A stretch of 64,000 bases of DNA from Collinsella sp. BA40 (GTDB taxonomy: Bacteria > Actinomycetota > Coriobacteriia > Coriobacteriales > Coriobacteriaceae). Positions 36,119-44,030 of the stretch are shown in pieces. The stretch is taken from contig NZ_VOWY01000016.1 in the NCBI RefSeq assembly GCF_008014645.1, positions 1-64,000 of the forward strand, in the 5' to 3' direction. Every line of letters starts with the position of its first letter. The first letter of the stretch is position 1. Position numbers and translations under genes: made by a program. The notes under the pieces are model-generated. The model searched no databases and was not told where the DNA came from. It saw only the letters and a list, made by a program, of their open reading frames with translations.

Positions 36119-36127
36119 TGGTATACT
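36119..36127 (+). promoter_or_regulatory. Extended -10 promoter of rsgA
   Basis: TGGTATACT gives an extended -10 box with a weak -35. Transcription would start near 36134, leaving a short leader to the GTG start at 36168. Confidence 0.5.
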
Positions 36128-36167
36128 CATCACAAGGAAGTACATGGACCCAGTGCGAGGAGCATGC

Positions 36168-37337
36168 GTGGCAAGATCGAAGGGCAAGCCGAAGAAGGCT
36201 CATGGGAAGAGGCGTCCGTCCGGGCCGAGCGCCGAGGAGCTCGTGGAGCAGCTTCCGCGTCTCGACGTGCTGCAGGATGTTCCCCGTTTCGACGATTTCA
36301 CGGTGGATGAAGCGCAGCGCGCGGCGTTCGAGGCATTCGTGGCCAAGATGCGCGCCGACGGCGAGCAAACGGCTGCCGATGCGATGCGCCTGGGCTGGGT
36401 CGTGCGGCTGGACCGCGGATTTCCCCTGGTTGCTACAGACGCTATAACGTTGCGAGCCGAGCATGCCGTGGCGTTTGCCAAGGGCGCCGAGATGCTGCCG
36501 GCCATTGGCGATTGCGTGGCGGTTCGCTGCGATTCCGGCCACGATATGGGCATGATCGAGGCGGTGCTGCCGCGCCGCACCGTATTCGAGCGATGGCGCG
36601 GCAAGAACCGTGGCGAGCGCCAGGTGCTCGCCGCCAACGTCGATACGATTCTGGTGGTGCAGCCGTTGGGTTCGGTGCGCGATACGTTGCCGTTGGTGCT
36701 CGACCGCATCGCCCGTTCGCTGGTGCTCATCCGTGATTGCGGCGCGCAGCCGGTGGTCGTGCTCACGAAGGCCGACCGCTGCGAAGATGCGGAGCTGGCG
36801 GAGTACCTTGATCATATCGAGCGCCTGGTGGGCGCCGGCGCGCGAGTCCTCGTGACGTCCTCGGTGCTGGGCATCGGCTTGGACGAGGTGCGCGCCTGCT
36901 TGCCAGCGGGTACGTGCGGCATGATTCTGGGCGAGTCGGGCGCGGGTAAGTCCACGCTGCTCAACGCGCTTTTGGGACATGAGGCGCTGGCTACGAGCGA
37001 CGTGCGCGAACGCGATGATATGGGCCGGCATACCACGGTGGCCCGCGTCATGGTGTCGCTGCCCGAGCCGTGCGGTGTCATCGCCGATGCCCCGGGGCTG
37101 CGCAGCCTGCCGCTGGTTGGTCATGAGCGCGGCCTGGCCCGATCGTTCCCCGAGATCGTCGAGGCGGCGCGCGCATGCAGGTTCAACGACTGCACGCATA
37201 CGCACGAGCCCGGGTGCGCCGTGCGCGAGGCGGTTGCCGACGGCGAGGTCGATGGGCTGCGCGTCGAGGCGTTCCTTGCGCTGGCGCGGGAGATGCGCGT
37301 GAGCGCGCAAAGCTTGGACCCCGATATCCACTTATAG
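36168..37337 (+). CDS. rsgA: Ribosome small subunit-dependent GTPase A
   Basis: A circularly permuted GTPase that checks late 30S subunit maturation. Along the 389 residues are an N-terminal basic tail and OB fold (about 60-125), then G4 LTKADRC, G1 GESGAGKST, G2/G3 DAPGLRS in permuted order, and the C-terminal zinc knuckle (CRFNDCTHTHEPGC). It is longer than usual at the N-terminus because of the Lys/Arg-rich segment. The start is taken as the GTG following GCGAGGAGC; an ATG at 36144 is an alternative. It has its own promoter and terminator. Confidence 0.92.
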   Translation: MARSKGKPKKAHGKRRPSGPSAEELVEQLPRLDVLQDVPRFDDFTVDEAQRAAFEAFVAKMRADGEQTAADAMRLGWVVRLDRGFPLVATDAITLRAEHAVAFAKGAEMLPAIGDCVAVRCDSGHDMGMIEAVLPRRTVFERWRGKNRGERQVLAANVDTILVVQPLGSVRDTLPLVLDRIARSLVLIRDCGAQPVVVLTKADRCEDAELAEYLDHIERLVGAGARVLVTSSVLGIGLDEVRACLPAGTCGMILGESGAGKSTLLNALLGHEALATSDVRERDDMGRHTTVARVMVSLPEPCGVIADAPGLRSLPLVGHERGLARSFPEIVEAARACRFNDCTHTHEPGCAVREAVADGEVDGLRVEAFLALAREMRVSAQSLDPDIHL

Positions 37338-37417
37338 GACTGTTTCGTGAGCCGTTCGCCCCTTTGCGGGCGGCGGCTCGCGTACGTGTTCGAATAACGC
37401 TATAGATGAAGGAATGG

Positions 37418-37459
37418 CCTTCCGGTTTCTAACAACGCTGTTGGAAGCCGGAAGGTTTT
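37418..37459 (+). terminator. Terminator between rsgA and the Tad locus
   Basis: CCTTCCGG-TTTC-TAACA pairs with TGTTG-GAA-CCGGAAGG and is followed by TTTT. It separates rsgA from the pilus operon. The rest of the 37338-37582 gap shows no gene and no clear promoter. Confidence 0.85.
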
Positions 37460-37582
37460 CCGTTAGCGCTGCGTCCGCATTTTCTGACTGCGTTCGCTCG
37501 CTGCGCCCCCACACGGAACAATGGACTCACGGCGCGTGCGATGGATGTGCGAGCCGGCGGGACGACGAGAAAGGGTGCGGTT

Positions 37583-38233
37583 GTGAAGCGGAGGACGAGG
37601 ATGGTCGTAAGCGTGATATCGGGGGTCGCCGCGGCAGCGATCGCCCTGTTCTATGCGTCGTCGATCAGGGCGGAAGCTGAGCGCGTGCAGCGCGAGACGC
37701 TCGAGCGCTATGGAGGGGACTTGGTCGACGTGTGCGTGGCGACGAGGGAGATCGATGCGGGCGAGACGATCGATGAGTCGAATACTGCGATAGAGCACTG
37801 GGTTGCCGATCTTCTTCCGCCCCAAGCCGCGACGTCCCTGCGCGAGGTGGTTGGCAAGACGGCGACCTCGCGTATTCCGAAGCGGGCGGTGCTGTGCCCG
37901 CTGTATACCGAGCGTCGCGATTCGACGTTGGATATCCCGTCGGGGTGCGTGGCGGTGTCGGTGGCCGTGGATGAGGCCCATGCGGTGGGCGGGGCGCTAG
38001 AGCCGGGGGACGCCGTGGACGTTTACGTATCGAAGGACGCGGTTGCCGACAGGCTGGGCAGGGCCCAGGTGATCGATACGAGCTCACACGCCACCGATGG
38101 TGGAAAGCTTGCGTGGGTGACTGTTGGCGTGGAGCCGGCGGCTGTGAACGAGGTGCTGGCCGCGGCGTCGACGGGCGAGGTCACCTTGGTGGCGCCGCGT
38201 GCTGCCGAGCACGCACGGGGAGGCGAAGAGTGA
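37583..38233 (+). CDS. CpaB/RcpC-like SAF-domain pilus assembly protein
   Basis: A 216-residue first gene of the Tad/Flp operon. One membrane span sits at about residues 9-27, followed by a SAF domain (VCVATREIDAGETI, with IPKRAVL) and an RcpC/CpaB-like region (GCVAVSVAVDEAHAVGGALEPGDAVDVYV). In diderms CpaB works with the secretin; here, with no secretin in the locus, it probably aids pilus passage through the wall. The GTG start follows GAAAGGG; an upstream ATG lacks a ribosome site. Its stop overlaps the next start by one base (TGATG). Confidence 0.82.
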   Translation: MKRRTRMVVSVISGVAAAAIALFYASSIRAEAERVQRETLERYGGDLVDVCVATREIDAGETIDESNTAIEHWVADLLPPQAATSLREVVGKTATSRIPKRAVLCPLYTERRDSTLDIPSGCVAVSVAVDEAHAVGGALEPGDAVDVYVSKDAVADRLGRAQVIDTSSHATDGGKLAWVTVGVEPAAVNEVLAAASTGEVTLVAPRAAEHARGGEE

Positions 38234-39636
38234 TGGGGCGCGTATGGCTGGCCTGCTGCCCGCTGGATCAGTATGCGTATATGCGCGCGGAGCTGTGCGC
38301 CCGCGATGCGGGGGCGCGCCTGCTGCGCTTTGGCGAGATGGATGAGTTCGAGGAATTCGCCTCGTCCATGCCGCAGGCGAACGTCGGCGCGGCGCTGTAC
38401 GTACGAGCCCTGGATGCCGAGGCGGAACGGGCGGTGGGAGAGCTTGCGCGGCTTGGTTGTGCGAGCGAGATCATCGTGTTCGCGCGCGAACTCGACCCCG
38501 GGATCGTCGCCCGCGTGTTCTATGCGGGAGCTACAGAGGTCATCGCCGCGAAGGATGGCGAATCCGAAACGCGGTTGAACTGCGAGGCGCGATCGGAGAG
38601 AGGGCCCGACGCGACCGGTGACGTGCGCCTTGGCGGCGATGACGGACGGCAGGGGGCTTCGATTGCGGGCGTTTGCGATACGCCATCGGAGCCCCTTGCG
38701 GGGCACGGGGGGATGACGCTTGGCGGGGAGGCCGGATCGTCATCGATCGATGGGAGGCCCGCGCCGCCGCCGTCTGATGGGGTGCGCCCTTCGGCGCATC
38801 GTGGTCGAGGCGCGCCGCTCGTGACGTTCATCTCCGGCCGGGGCGGCGTTGGAAAGACGACGCTCGCGGTGGAGTTCGCGCTCTGCGCGGCCAAGTGGGG
38901 CCTGCGCGCCGCCTTGGTTGACTTGGATTTGATGTTCGGGAACGCGGCGGCCCTGTTGGGTGTGAACGAGTGCGCGGATTTGGGAGAGCTTCTGGGCGAC
39001 CGGGATGGATCGTTCGACCGGGCGGTGGAGCGAACGGCGATGCGCGTCGCGCCCGGGCTGACGGTGTGGGGTCCCCTGGCGCTGCCTGAACAGGCGGAGC
39101 TAATGGCCGCGCCGGTCGAGCGCCTGCTCGATGTGCTGCGCGCCGTGGCGGATGTGGTGTTTATCGATACCTCGGCGTTCTGGGGGGATGCCGTGGGCAT
39201 GGCGGTCGCTTCGTCCGATCGCTGCCTGATCGTGGGCAGCGGTTCACAGGGGGTTGCTCCTGCCGTGCGAGCGATGGAGCTTGCGGTGCGCCTGGGTGTT
39301 CCGAAGACGCGTATGACGAGCTTGTTTAACAGACTGGGCGCGCCCGGTTGCGGAGAGGAGCATGCCATGCGTTTCGAGATGGGGACGGCGTTGCAATCGC
39401 GAATGAGGGTAGTCGATGCGGGCTCCGACATGGCTGCGGCTGCAGACTTTGGGCGCGTGACAGAGCTGTTTGGAGCGAACGGTCCCCATGTGAGAAGCGT
39501 TGAAGCGTGCGTTGGTAGGTTGCTGCGGGAGATGGGCTGTCCGGTCGACACCGGTGATCAGGAGGCGAGCGTTGCGCTCGAGGAGCGCCCGCGTATTCGG
39601 CTCCCTTGGGGACGAAGGGTAGGTGAAAGGCCGTGA
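38233..39636 (+). CDS. TadZ/CpaE-like MinD-family ATPase
   Basis: A 467-residue protein. The first part (about 1-110) looks like an atypical receiver domain. It is followed by a low-complexity linker rich in Gly, Asp, Ser and Pro (about 115-195), then a MinD/ParA ATPase with the deviant Walker A SGRGGVGKTT and the A' motif DLDLMFGNAA. TadZ localises the pilus apparatus at the cell pole. Start ATG overlaps the CpaB stop. Its end overlaps the TadA start by four bases (GTGA). The long disordered linker is unusual in length. Confidence 0.87.
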   Translation: MGRVWLACCPLDQYAYMRAELCARDAGARLLRFGEMDEFEEFASSMPQANVGAALYVRALDAEAERAVGELARLGCASEIIVFARELDPGIVARVFYAGATEVIAAKDGESETRLNCEARSERGPDATGDVRLGGDDGRQGASIAGVCDTPSEPLAGHGGMTLGGEAGSSSIDGRPAPPPSDGVRPSAHRGRGAPLVTFISGRGGVGKTTLAVEFALCAAKWGLRAALVDLDLMFGNAAALLGVNECADLGELLGDRDGSFDRAVERTAMRVAPGLTVWGPLALPEQAELMAAPVERLLDVLRAVADVVFIDTSAFWGDAVGMAVASSDRCLIVGSGSQGVAPAVRAMELAVRLGVPKTRMTSLFNRLGAPGCGEEHAMRFEMGTALQSRMRVVDAGSDMAAAADFGRVTELFGANGPHVRSVEACVGRLLREMGCPVDTGDQEASVALEERPRIRLPWGRRVGERP

Positions 39637-40967
39637 GCGTGTACGAACGCGTGCGTGATCGCGAGACGCAGCGGCATGCCGGTGCGGCGGATTCCCATGT
39701 TGGGGCGCACGTGCGAGAGATGGGGCCGACCGTAAAGCGGGCGGTGCTGGAGCGCGTGGGATATGAGGAAGTGGCACGAATCGTGGCACTCGCCGATCCG
39801 AATCGTGCACGTGATGAATTGCGTCCGGCGGTCGAGGCTGTTGTGAACGTGGTGGCGCCCGATGCGCTGGACGGCGCGAAGCGCGACGAGCTCCTTGCGG
39901 CGGTTCTCGATGACATCGTGGGGCTGGGTCCGCTGCAGCCGCTGTTGGAAGACGACACCATCACCGAGGTGATGGTGAACGGGCCGCGCTCCGCTTTCTA
40001 TGAGCAAGGTGGAATGCTGCATCCGTTTGAGCGGCCCTTCGAGAGCGACGAGCAGATCAGACTTATCGTCGACCGGATTATCTCGCCGCTCGGGCGCAGG
40101 ATCGACGAGCGAAGCCCCATGGTGAACGCACGGCTGAGGAACGGGTATCGCGTGAACGCGGTGATACCGCCAGTTGCCCTCGACGGCACGCTGCTGACGA
40201 TCCGCAAGTTTTCCGATCGCATCAGCACCCTTGACGAGCTGGTTGAGATAGGCTCCCTGCCGCGATGGTATGCGACCTTGCTGTCGTTCGCAGTTCGGGC
40301 GCGCGAGGATTTGGCGGTTGCGGGCGGAACGGGTTCCGGCAAGACCACGCTGCTTAACGCGCTTTCCGGAGAGATTCCCGAGGATGAGCGCATCTTGACT
40401 ATCGAAGACGCCGCCGAGCTCCAGTTTTCCCACCATCCGCACGTGGTGCGGCTTGAGGCTCGCGAGTCCTCTATCGAGGGCGAGGGAGCTGTGACTATTC
40501 GCGATTTGGTGGCGAATTCGCTGCGCATGCGACCCGACCGCATCGTGGTGGGAGAGGTACGCGGGGCCGAATGCATAGATATGCTGCAAGCCATGAATAC
40601 CGGGCACGATGGGTCGCTGACAACCCTGCATGCGGGGTCGGCCGAGGAGGCGGTTGTGCGCCTGACGCTGCTTGCGCGGTTCGGCATCGATCTGCCCTCC
40701 GCGCTTATCGAGGAGCAGATCGCTACGGCGCTCGATGGCATCGTGATGTCTGAGCGCCGGGCGGACGGCAGGAGGTTCGTGAGCTCGTACAGCGGTGTGG
40801 GCCGTGCACCATCCGGAGGAATCGAGCTGGCGGAATACGTTTGCTTCGATGTGACGAGCGAGGAGTGGAGACTCGTGTGCGAACCGCCGTTCGTGGAGCG
40901 CGCGATGCGTGGTGACGTGCTCGGTGCAGAGGAGGTGGAGGCATGGAGGCGATCGTTGCCAGCCTGA
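39633..40967 (+). CDS. tadA: TadA/CpaF secretion ATPase
   Basis: The hexameric motor ATPase of the Tad pilus, 444 residues, bacterial type II/IV secretion superfamily. It has an N-terminal helical domain, then Walker A GGTGSGKTTLLNAL (about residue 228 on), the Asp box TIEDAAEL, Walker B MRPDRIVVGEVRG, and the His box STLHAGS-like region (TTLHAGSAEEA). GTG start, translationally coupled to cpaE. It powers pilin polymerisation through the TadB/TadC platform encoded next. Confidence 0.95.
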   Translation: MSVYERVRDRETQRHAGAADSHVGAHVREMGPTVKRAVLERVGYEEVARIVALADPNRARDELRPAVEAVVNVVAPDALDGAKRDELLAAVLDDIVGLGPLQPLLEDDTITEVMVNGPRSAFYEQGGMLHPFERPFESDEQIRLIVDRIISPLGRRIDERSPMVNARLRNGYRVNAVIPPVALDGTLLTIRKFSDRISTLDELVEIGSLPRWYATLLSFAVRAREDLAVAGGTGSGKTTLLNALSGEIPEDERILTIEDAAELQFSHHPHVVRLEARESSIEGEGAVTIRDLVANSLRMRPDRIVVGEVRGAECIDMLQAMNTGHDGSLTTLHAGSAEEAVVRLTLLARFGIDLPSALIEEQIATALDGIVMSERRADGRRFVSSYSGVGRAPSGGIELAEYVCFDVTSEEWRLVCEPPFVERAMRGDVLGAEEVEAWRRSLPA

Positions 40968-41893
40968 TCGGGCTTTTGACGGCGATGTCGGCGTGGGGGC
41001 TGCTGCAGGAGAAAGCTTGGGCCGAGGAGGCGGTTCACGCAGCGCGCGGCCAGGGCGCTGGGACGGTGGGGGTGGCTGCGCGCACGGCGGTGCGCCGGTT
41101 GGATTTGGCGGTGGCGCAAAGCGTGGAGCGCATGCCCGCGACTGCTCGCCGACGGGCCGTTGCCTGTCGGGATCTGCTTGCGTCCCGTCTGCCGGACTGG
41201 TGGGGCGCGCCACCCTATGCATCGATTGCCGTATGCGCGGCTGCATGCGGTCTTGCTGTGGCGCTCCTGGGCGGGTCGTGGGCGGGGTTTGCTGCCGGCT
41301 GCATAGGTTTTGTCGCGGTACTCGGCGTGGAGAGCGCCCGGGAGGAAAAGCGTTCGGCCGAGAAGATCGAGAAAGAGCTGCCCGAGGCGTTTCGCGCCCT
41401 TTCGATTTCTTTGGGATCGGGGCATTCCCTTGCGCGGGCGATGCGCTATGTGGGGTCGCATGCCGACGGGGTGATCAAGGTTGAATTCATGCGCGTCGGC
41501 ATGCTGATCGACTGTGGGACCTCGGCGACCGTGGCGCTCGATGAGTTGCTCGCCCGCATGCCGACGCACGGTATGGATATGGTTGCCCTTGCCTTGAAGG
41601 TGTCGAAGCGAACGGGTGCGCCGTTGTCGGGCTTGCTCGCCGAAGCGGCATGTTGGGCGGGCGATCGTATCGAGCTGAGGAGGACGCTTGATGTAAAGAC
41701 CGCGCAGGCGCGGATGTCCGCGCACATCGTTTCGGCGATGCCGGTGGCCATGATGTTGTTCTTGCTGTCGTTTTCCGCTGATTTTCGCGCTGGGGCGGCA
41801 ACGCTCTCGGGTGCTCTTTGCATAGGGGTTGCCGTGGCCCTCAATGCGGTCGCGGTCGCGGTGATTACCCGAATCATGAGGTTGGAGCTGTGA
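40943..41893 (+). CDS. tadB: TadB-like pilus platform membrane protein
   Basis: A 316-residue GspF-domain (T2SSF) inner-membrane platform protein. Hydrophobic spans occur near the N-terminus (IVASLIGLLTAMSAWGLL), the middle (VAVCAAACGLAVALLG, with a second span) and the C-terminus. The cytoplasmic GspF signature is seen in EKELPEAFRALSISLGSGHSL. The start ATG follows GAGGTGGAGG and lies inside the end of tadA (25-base overlap). It should pair with the TadC-like protein to form the platform moved by TadA. Confidence 0.88.
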   Translation: MEAIVASLIGLLTAMSAWGLLQEKAWAEEAVHAARGQGAGTVGVAARTAVRRLDLAVAQSVERMPATARRRAVACRDLLASRLPDWWGAPPYASIAVCAAACGLAVALLGGSWAGFAAGCIGFVAVLGVESAREEKRSAEKIEKELPEAFRALSISLGSGHSLARAMRYVGSHADGVIKVEFMRVGMLIDCGTSATVALDELLARMPTHGMDMVALALKVSKRTGAPLSGLLAEAACWAGDRIELRRTLDVKTAQARMSAHIVSAMPVAMMLFLLSFSADFRAGAATLSGALCIGVAVALNAVAVAVITRIMRLEL

Positions 41894-42534
41894 TGGATGG
41901 CGTGGCGATGGACGGAATGGCCGTTGCGGTAGGGCTGTGCGCCGCAACCTGCATATGGACGGCGGGCGGTGCGAGCCGGGCAGAGATGCGAGAGATGCTT
42001 GATGGCTGGCTGGATGCTGTCTTGCGGTTGCGGGGTGCCGTCAATCGGGGGATGGGCGCCTTGATGCATTCTCTGGAGCCCGTGCAGCCCGAGACGACAT
42101 TGGGCGAGGTGGCGGAGATGGTTGACATGGTTCGGCTGGGGCTGACGGCGGGATTGTCGTTCGATGCGGCGCTCGATTTGTATTGCGAACACCGATCGAG
42201 CGGCTTGGCGACCGAGTTGGCGCATGCGCGCATGAGGTGGAGGGCGGGTGCTGCAACAAGGGGCGATGCCCTGCACGAGGTGGCTGCGGCGTTGGGGGTG
42301 CGCGCGTTGGAATCGTTTGCAGTTGCTGTCGAGGAGGCTATGGAGCTGGGGGCTCCGCTTGCAGATGCGCTGGAAGCGCAGGGCAGGGAATGTCGGCGGG
42401 CTCACCGCGCCCGCGTGGAGCGGGCTATCGAGCGAGCGCCGGTGAAGATTCTCATACCTACGGGCACGCTCATTCTTCCAGCTCTGCTGTTGTCGATAAT
42501 GGGCCCGCTCATGGCTGCGGGCGGCATGATCTAG
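41893..42534 (+). CDS. tadC: TadC-like pilus platform protein
   Basis: A 213-residue GspF-domain protein, shorter than TadC in proteobacteria (about 300). Here the N-terminal span is MAVAVGLCAATCIWTAGG, the GspF segment is MVRLGLTAGLSFDAALDLYCEH, and the C-terminal span ends ILPALLLSIMGPLMAAGGMI. Start ATG overlaps the tadB stop by one base. It is the second platform component. The short length suggests one transmembrane pair has been lost, as in other monoderm loci, although the exact boundary is inferred. Confidence 0.82.
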   Translation: MDGVAMDGMAVAVGLCAATCIWTAGGASRAEMREMLDGWLDAVLRLRGAVNRGMGALMHSLEPVQPETTLGEVAEMVDMVRLGLTAGLSFDAALDLYCEHRSSGLATELAHARMRWRAGAATRGDALHEVAAALGVRALESFAVAVEEAMELGAPLADALEAQGRECRRAHRARVERAIERAPVKILIPTGTLILPALLLSIMGPLMAAGGMI

Positions 42535-42543
42535 GAGGTTTGC

Positions 42544-42759
42544 ATGAATGGATTGCTGGCTTTGATGGGCGCGCGCGGTTACGCGGCGGCCCGCAGGGTG
42601 CGAGAGATGTGGATGCGTGAGGACCTGGCCCAGGGCACGACGGAATACGCGATTCTCGTAGGGGTGCTGGTGGTTATAGCGATTCTGGCCATCATCGCGT
42701 TTCGCGGCAAGGTGAGTGAGCTATGGAGCGCAATCGAATCGGGCATCAACAGTCTTTAG
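42544..42759 (+). CDS. flp: Flp-type major pilin
   Basis: A 71-residue Flp/Fap pilin. A hydrophilic leader of about 31 residues ends at Gly31, where prepilin peptidase would cut (AQG before TTEYAILVG, with Glu near position +3 and the conserved Tyr). A 20-residue hydrophobic helix (LVVIAILAIIAF) follows, then a short tail. It is the probable shaft subunit. The start follows GGAGG closely. No prepilin peptidase gene is in this window, so maturation must rely on one elsewhere. Confidence 0.92.
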   Translation: MNGLLALMGARGYAAARRVREMWMREDLAQGTTEYAILVGVLVVIAILAIIAFRGKVSELWSAIESGINSL

Positions 42760-43247
42760 GTGGACGACGAGCCTTGTTCGCCGCCTATGCGATCTGCGCG
42801 GCGGCGGTGGCGGGTGCGCTCATATGGGGCGCGTCGTTGGAACGCGACGCCACCGATGGCGCGGCGCTGCGGCAAGCGGTGCATTCAGCTGAAGCGGGCC
42901 TGCGAGGAGACAGCGAGGCCATGGCGTCTTCGGCCGAGGCGTTCTTGGATGATCTGGACGCGGCGCTCGAGCGGGATGCAAAGGCCGATGAGGCGGTGGT
43001 GACGTGGAGGTCGGAAGGGGACGTGATGGAAGCAGGCGCACGTGTCTTAGGGAACTATGTCGAGGGCGGGGTGGGGGCATCGCTGGTGACGAGCGGCTAC
43101 TTGGACATGAGCGGGAATGTCTGGGGGGCGGTTGTGTGGGACGGTGAACACTGGGCGGATGTAGTGCTGGTAACGCAGACGCCCGGTGAGCGGGAAGTGG
43201 CGGTTCGCGTCGCGCGCATGATGGCGCCAGATGGCTCCGGGAGGTAG
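42723..43247 (+). CDS. Unknown membrane-anchored protein of the Tad operon
   Basis: A 174-residue protein that starts inside the end of flp (37-base overlap) after AAGGTGAG. One membrane span occurs at about residues 18-38 (FAAYAICAAAVAGALIWG), followed by an acidic, Ala-rich helical ectodomain and then a compact beta-rich region (GNVWGAVVWDGEHWADVVLV). It has no family resemblance I recognise. Position and topology fit an accessory pilus-assembly or minor-pilin protein. The next 104 bases up to 43351 show no gene. Confidence 0.6.
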   Translation: MERNRIGHQQSLGGRRALFAAYAICAAAVAGALIWGASLERDATDGAALRQAVHSAEAGLRGDSEAMASSAEAFLDDLDAALERDAKADEAVVTWRSEGDVMEAGARVLGNYVEGGVGASLVTSGYLDMSGNVWGAVVWDGEHWADVVLVTQTPGEREVAVRVARMMAPDGSGR

Positions 43248-43351
43248 CGCGGTGTGCACCGGCGTTTTGCGGGTGTGTTTTCGGCGCGGCCATCGGGGCG
43301 CGGCGCAAAGCGGAGCGCGCGGGCGCCGTGGTTTGAATGAGGGGAAGGAAG

Positions 43352-43564
43352 ATGGGGCGATATAGCGGATTGGGGGCGCTGGGGGAGCGGCTGGCGCAAG
43401 GGACGCTCGAGTATGCCGTGGTCACGGGCGTCTTCGTTGCCGTGATCGTAGCGTTGGGCGCGTTGTGGAGGGCGGCTACCGATGGGGCGCTGTCGAGGTT
43501 GGTTGAGGAGGCGGCTTCGCATGTGCTCGATGGGTCGGGGGCCATTGATATCGCGTTGTTTTAA
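43352..43564 (+). CDS. Second Flp-like pilin
   Basis: A 70-residue protein with the same build as the major Flp: a short basic leader, Gly17 in AQG before TLEYAVVTG, then a hydrophobic helix (GVFVAVIVALGALW) and a short acidic tail. Glu and Tyr of the Flp signature are present. It may be a minor pilin or an alternative shaft subunit. The start follows GGGGAAGG; an ATG 15 bases upstream is less likely. It overlaps the next gene out of frame. Confidence 0.75.
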   Translation: MGRYSGLGALGERLAQGTLEYAVVTGVFVAVIVALGALWRAATDGALSRLVEEAASHVLDGSGAIDIALF

Positions 43565-44030
43565 GGTGCTCGTCGAACGCGGGGCGCAGGCGACGGTCGA
43601 GGCGGCCATCTTACTGCCGAGTTTCTGCATCGTGGTGCTCTTGGCGCTGCAGCCGGTGTGTGTGAGATATACGCAGGCGGTGATGGAGGTCGCGGCGGCG
43701 CAAGGGTGCCGGTTGGTGGCGACCGGGGAGGGTACGGACGAGCGGAGCACCCGCGCTTTCATCTTGCGGAGGCTTACCGCCGTTCCCGATATCGCCATAT
43801 TTCACGCGGGGGGTCCGCTGGCGTGGGAGGTTGATTACGGGGGCGAGGGAGAAGCGGGGAGGTTCGTGGAAATCGAGGGCTGGGTGAAGCCCCTGCCTGT
43901 GCTGGGCGTGTTCGTGGGGGCGTTCGGCGAGCGCAACGCTGCGGGCGATGTGCGATTGCGCGTAAGGGCCGCGATGCGCCCGCGCCCAGCGTGGGTGAAA
44001 GGTGATTACGATGCATGGATTCAGGAGTAG
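43521..44030 (+). CDS. TadE-like pseudopilin
   Basis: A 169-residue TadE-family protein with the signature QATVEAAILLPSFCIVVLLAL followed by QPVCVRYTQAVMEVAAAQGCRLVATG, a type IV prepilin-like helix and then a soluble domain. The start is uncertain: the ATG at 43521 has GAGGAGG about 8 bases upstream, while a GTG at 43566 lies closer to the conserved helix but lacks a ribosome site. It overlaps the second Flp-like gene and the following TadG-like gene, so translation is coupled. Confidence 0.72.
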   Translation: MCSMGRGPLISRCFKVLVERGAQATVEAAILLPSFCIVVLLALQPVCVRYTQAVMEVAAAQGCRLVATGEGTDERSTRAFILRRLTAVPDIAIFHAGGPLAWEVDYGGEGEAGRFVEIEGWVKPLPVLGVFVGAFGERNAAGDVRLRVRAAMRPRPAWVKGDYDAWIQE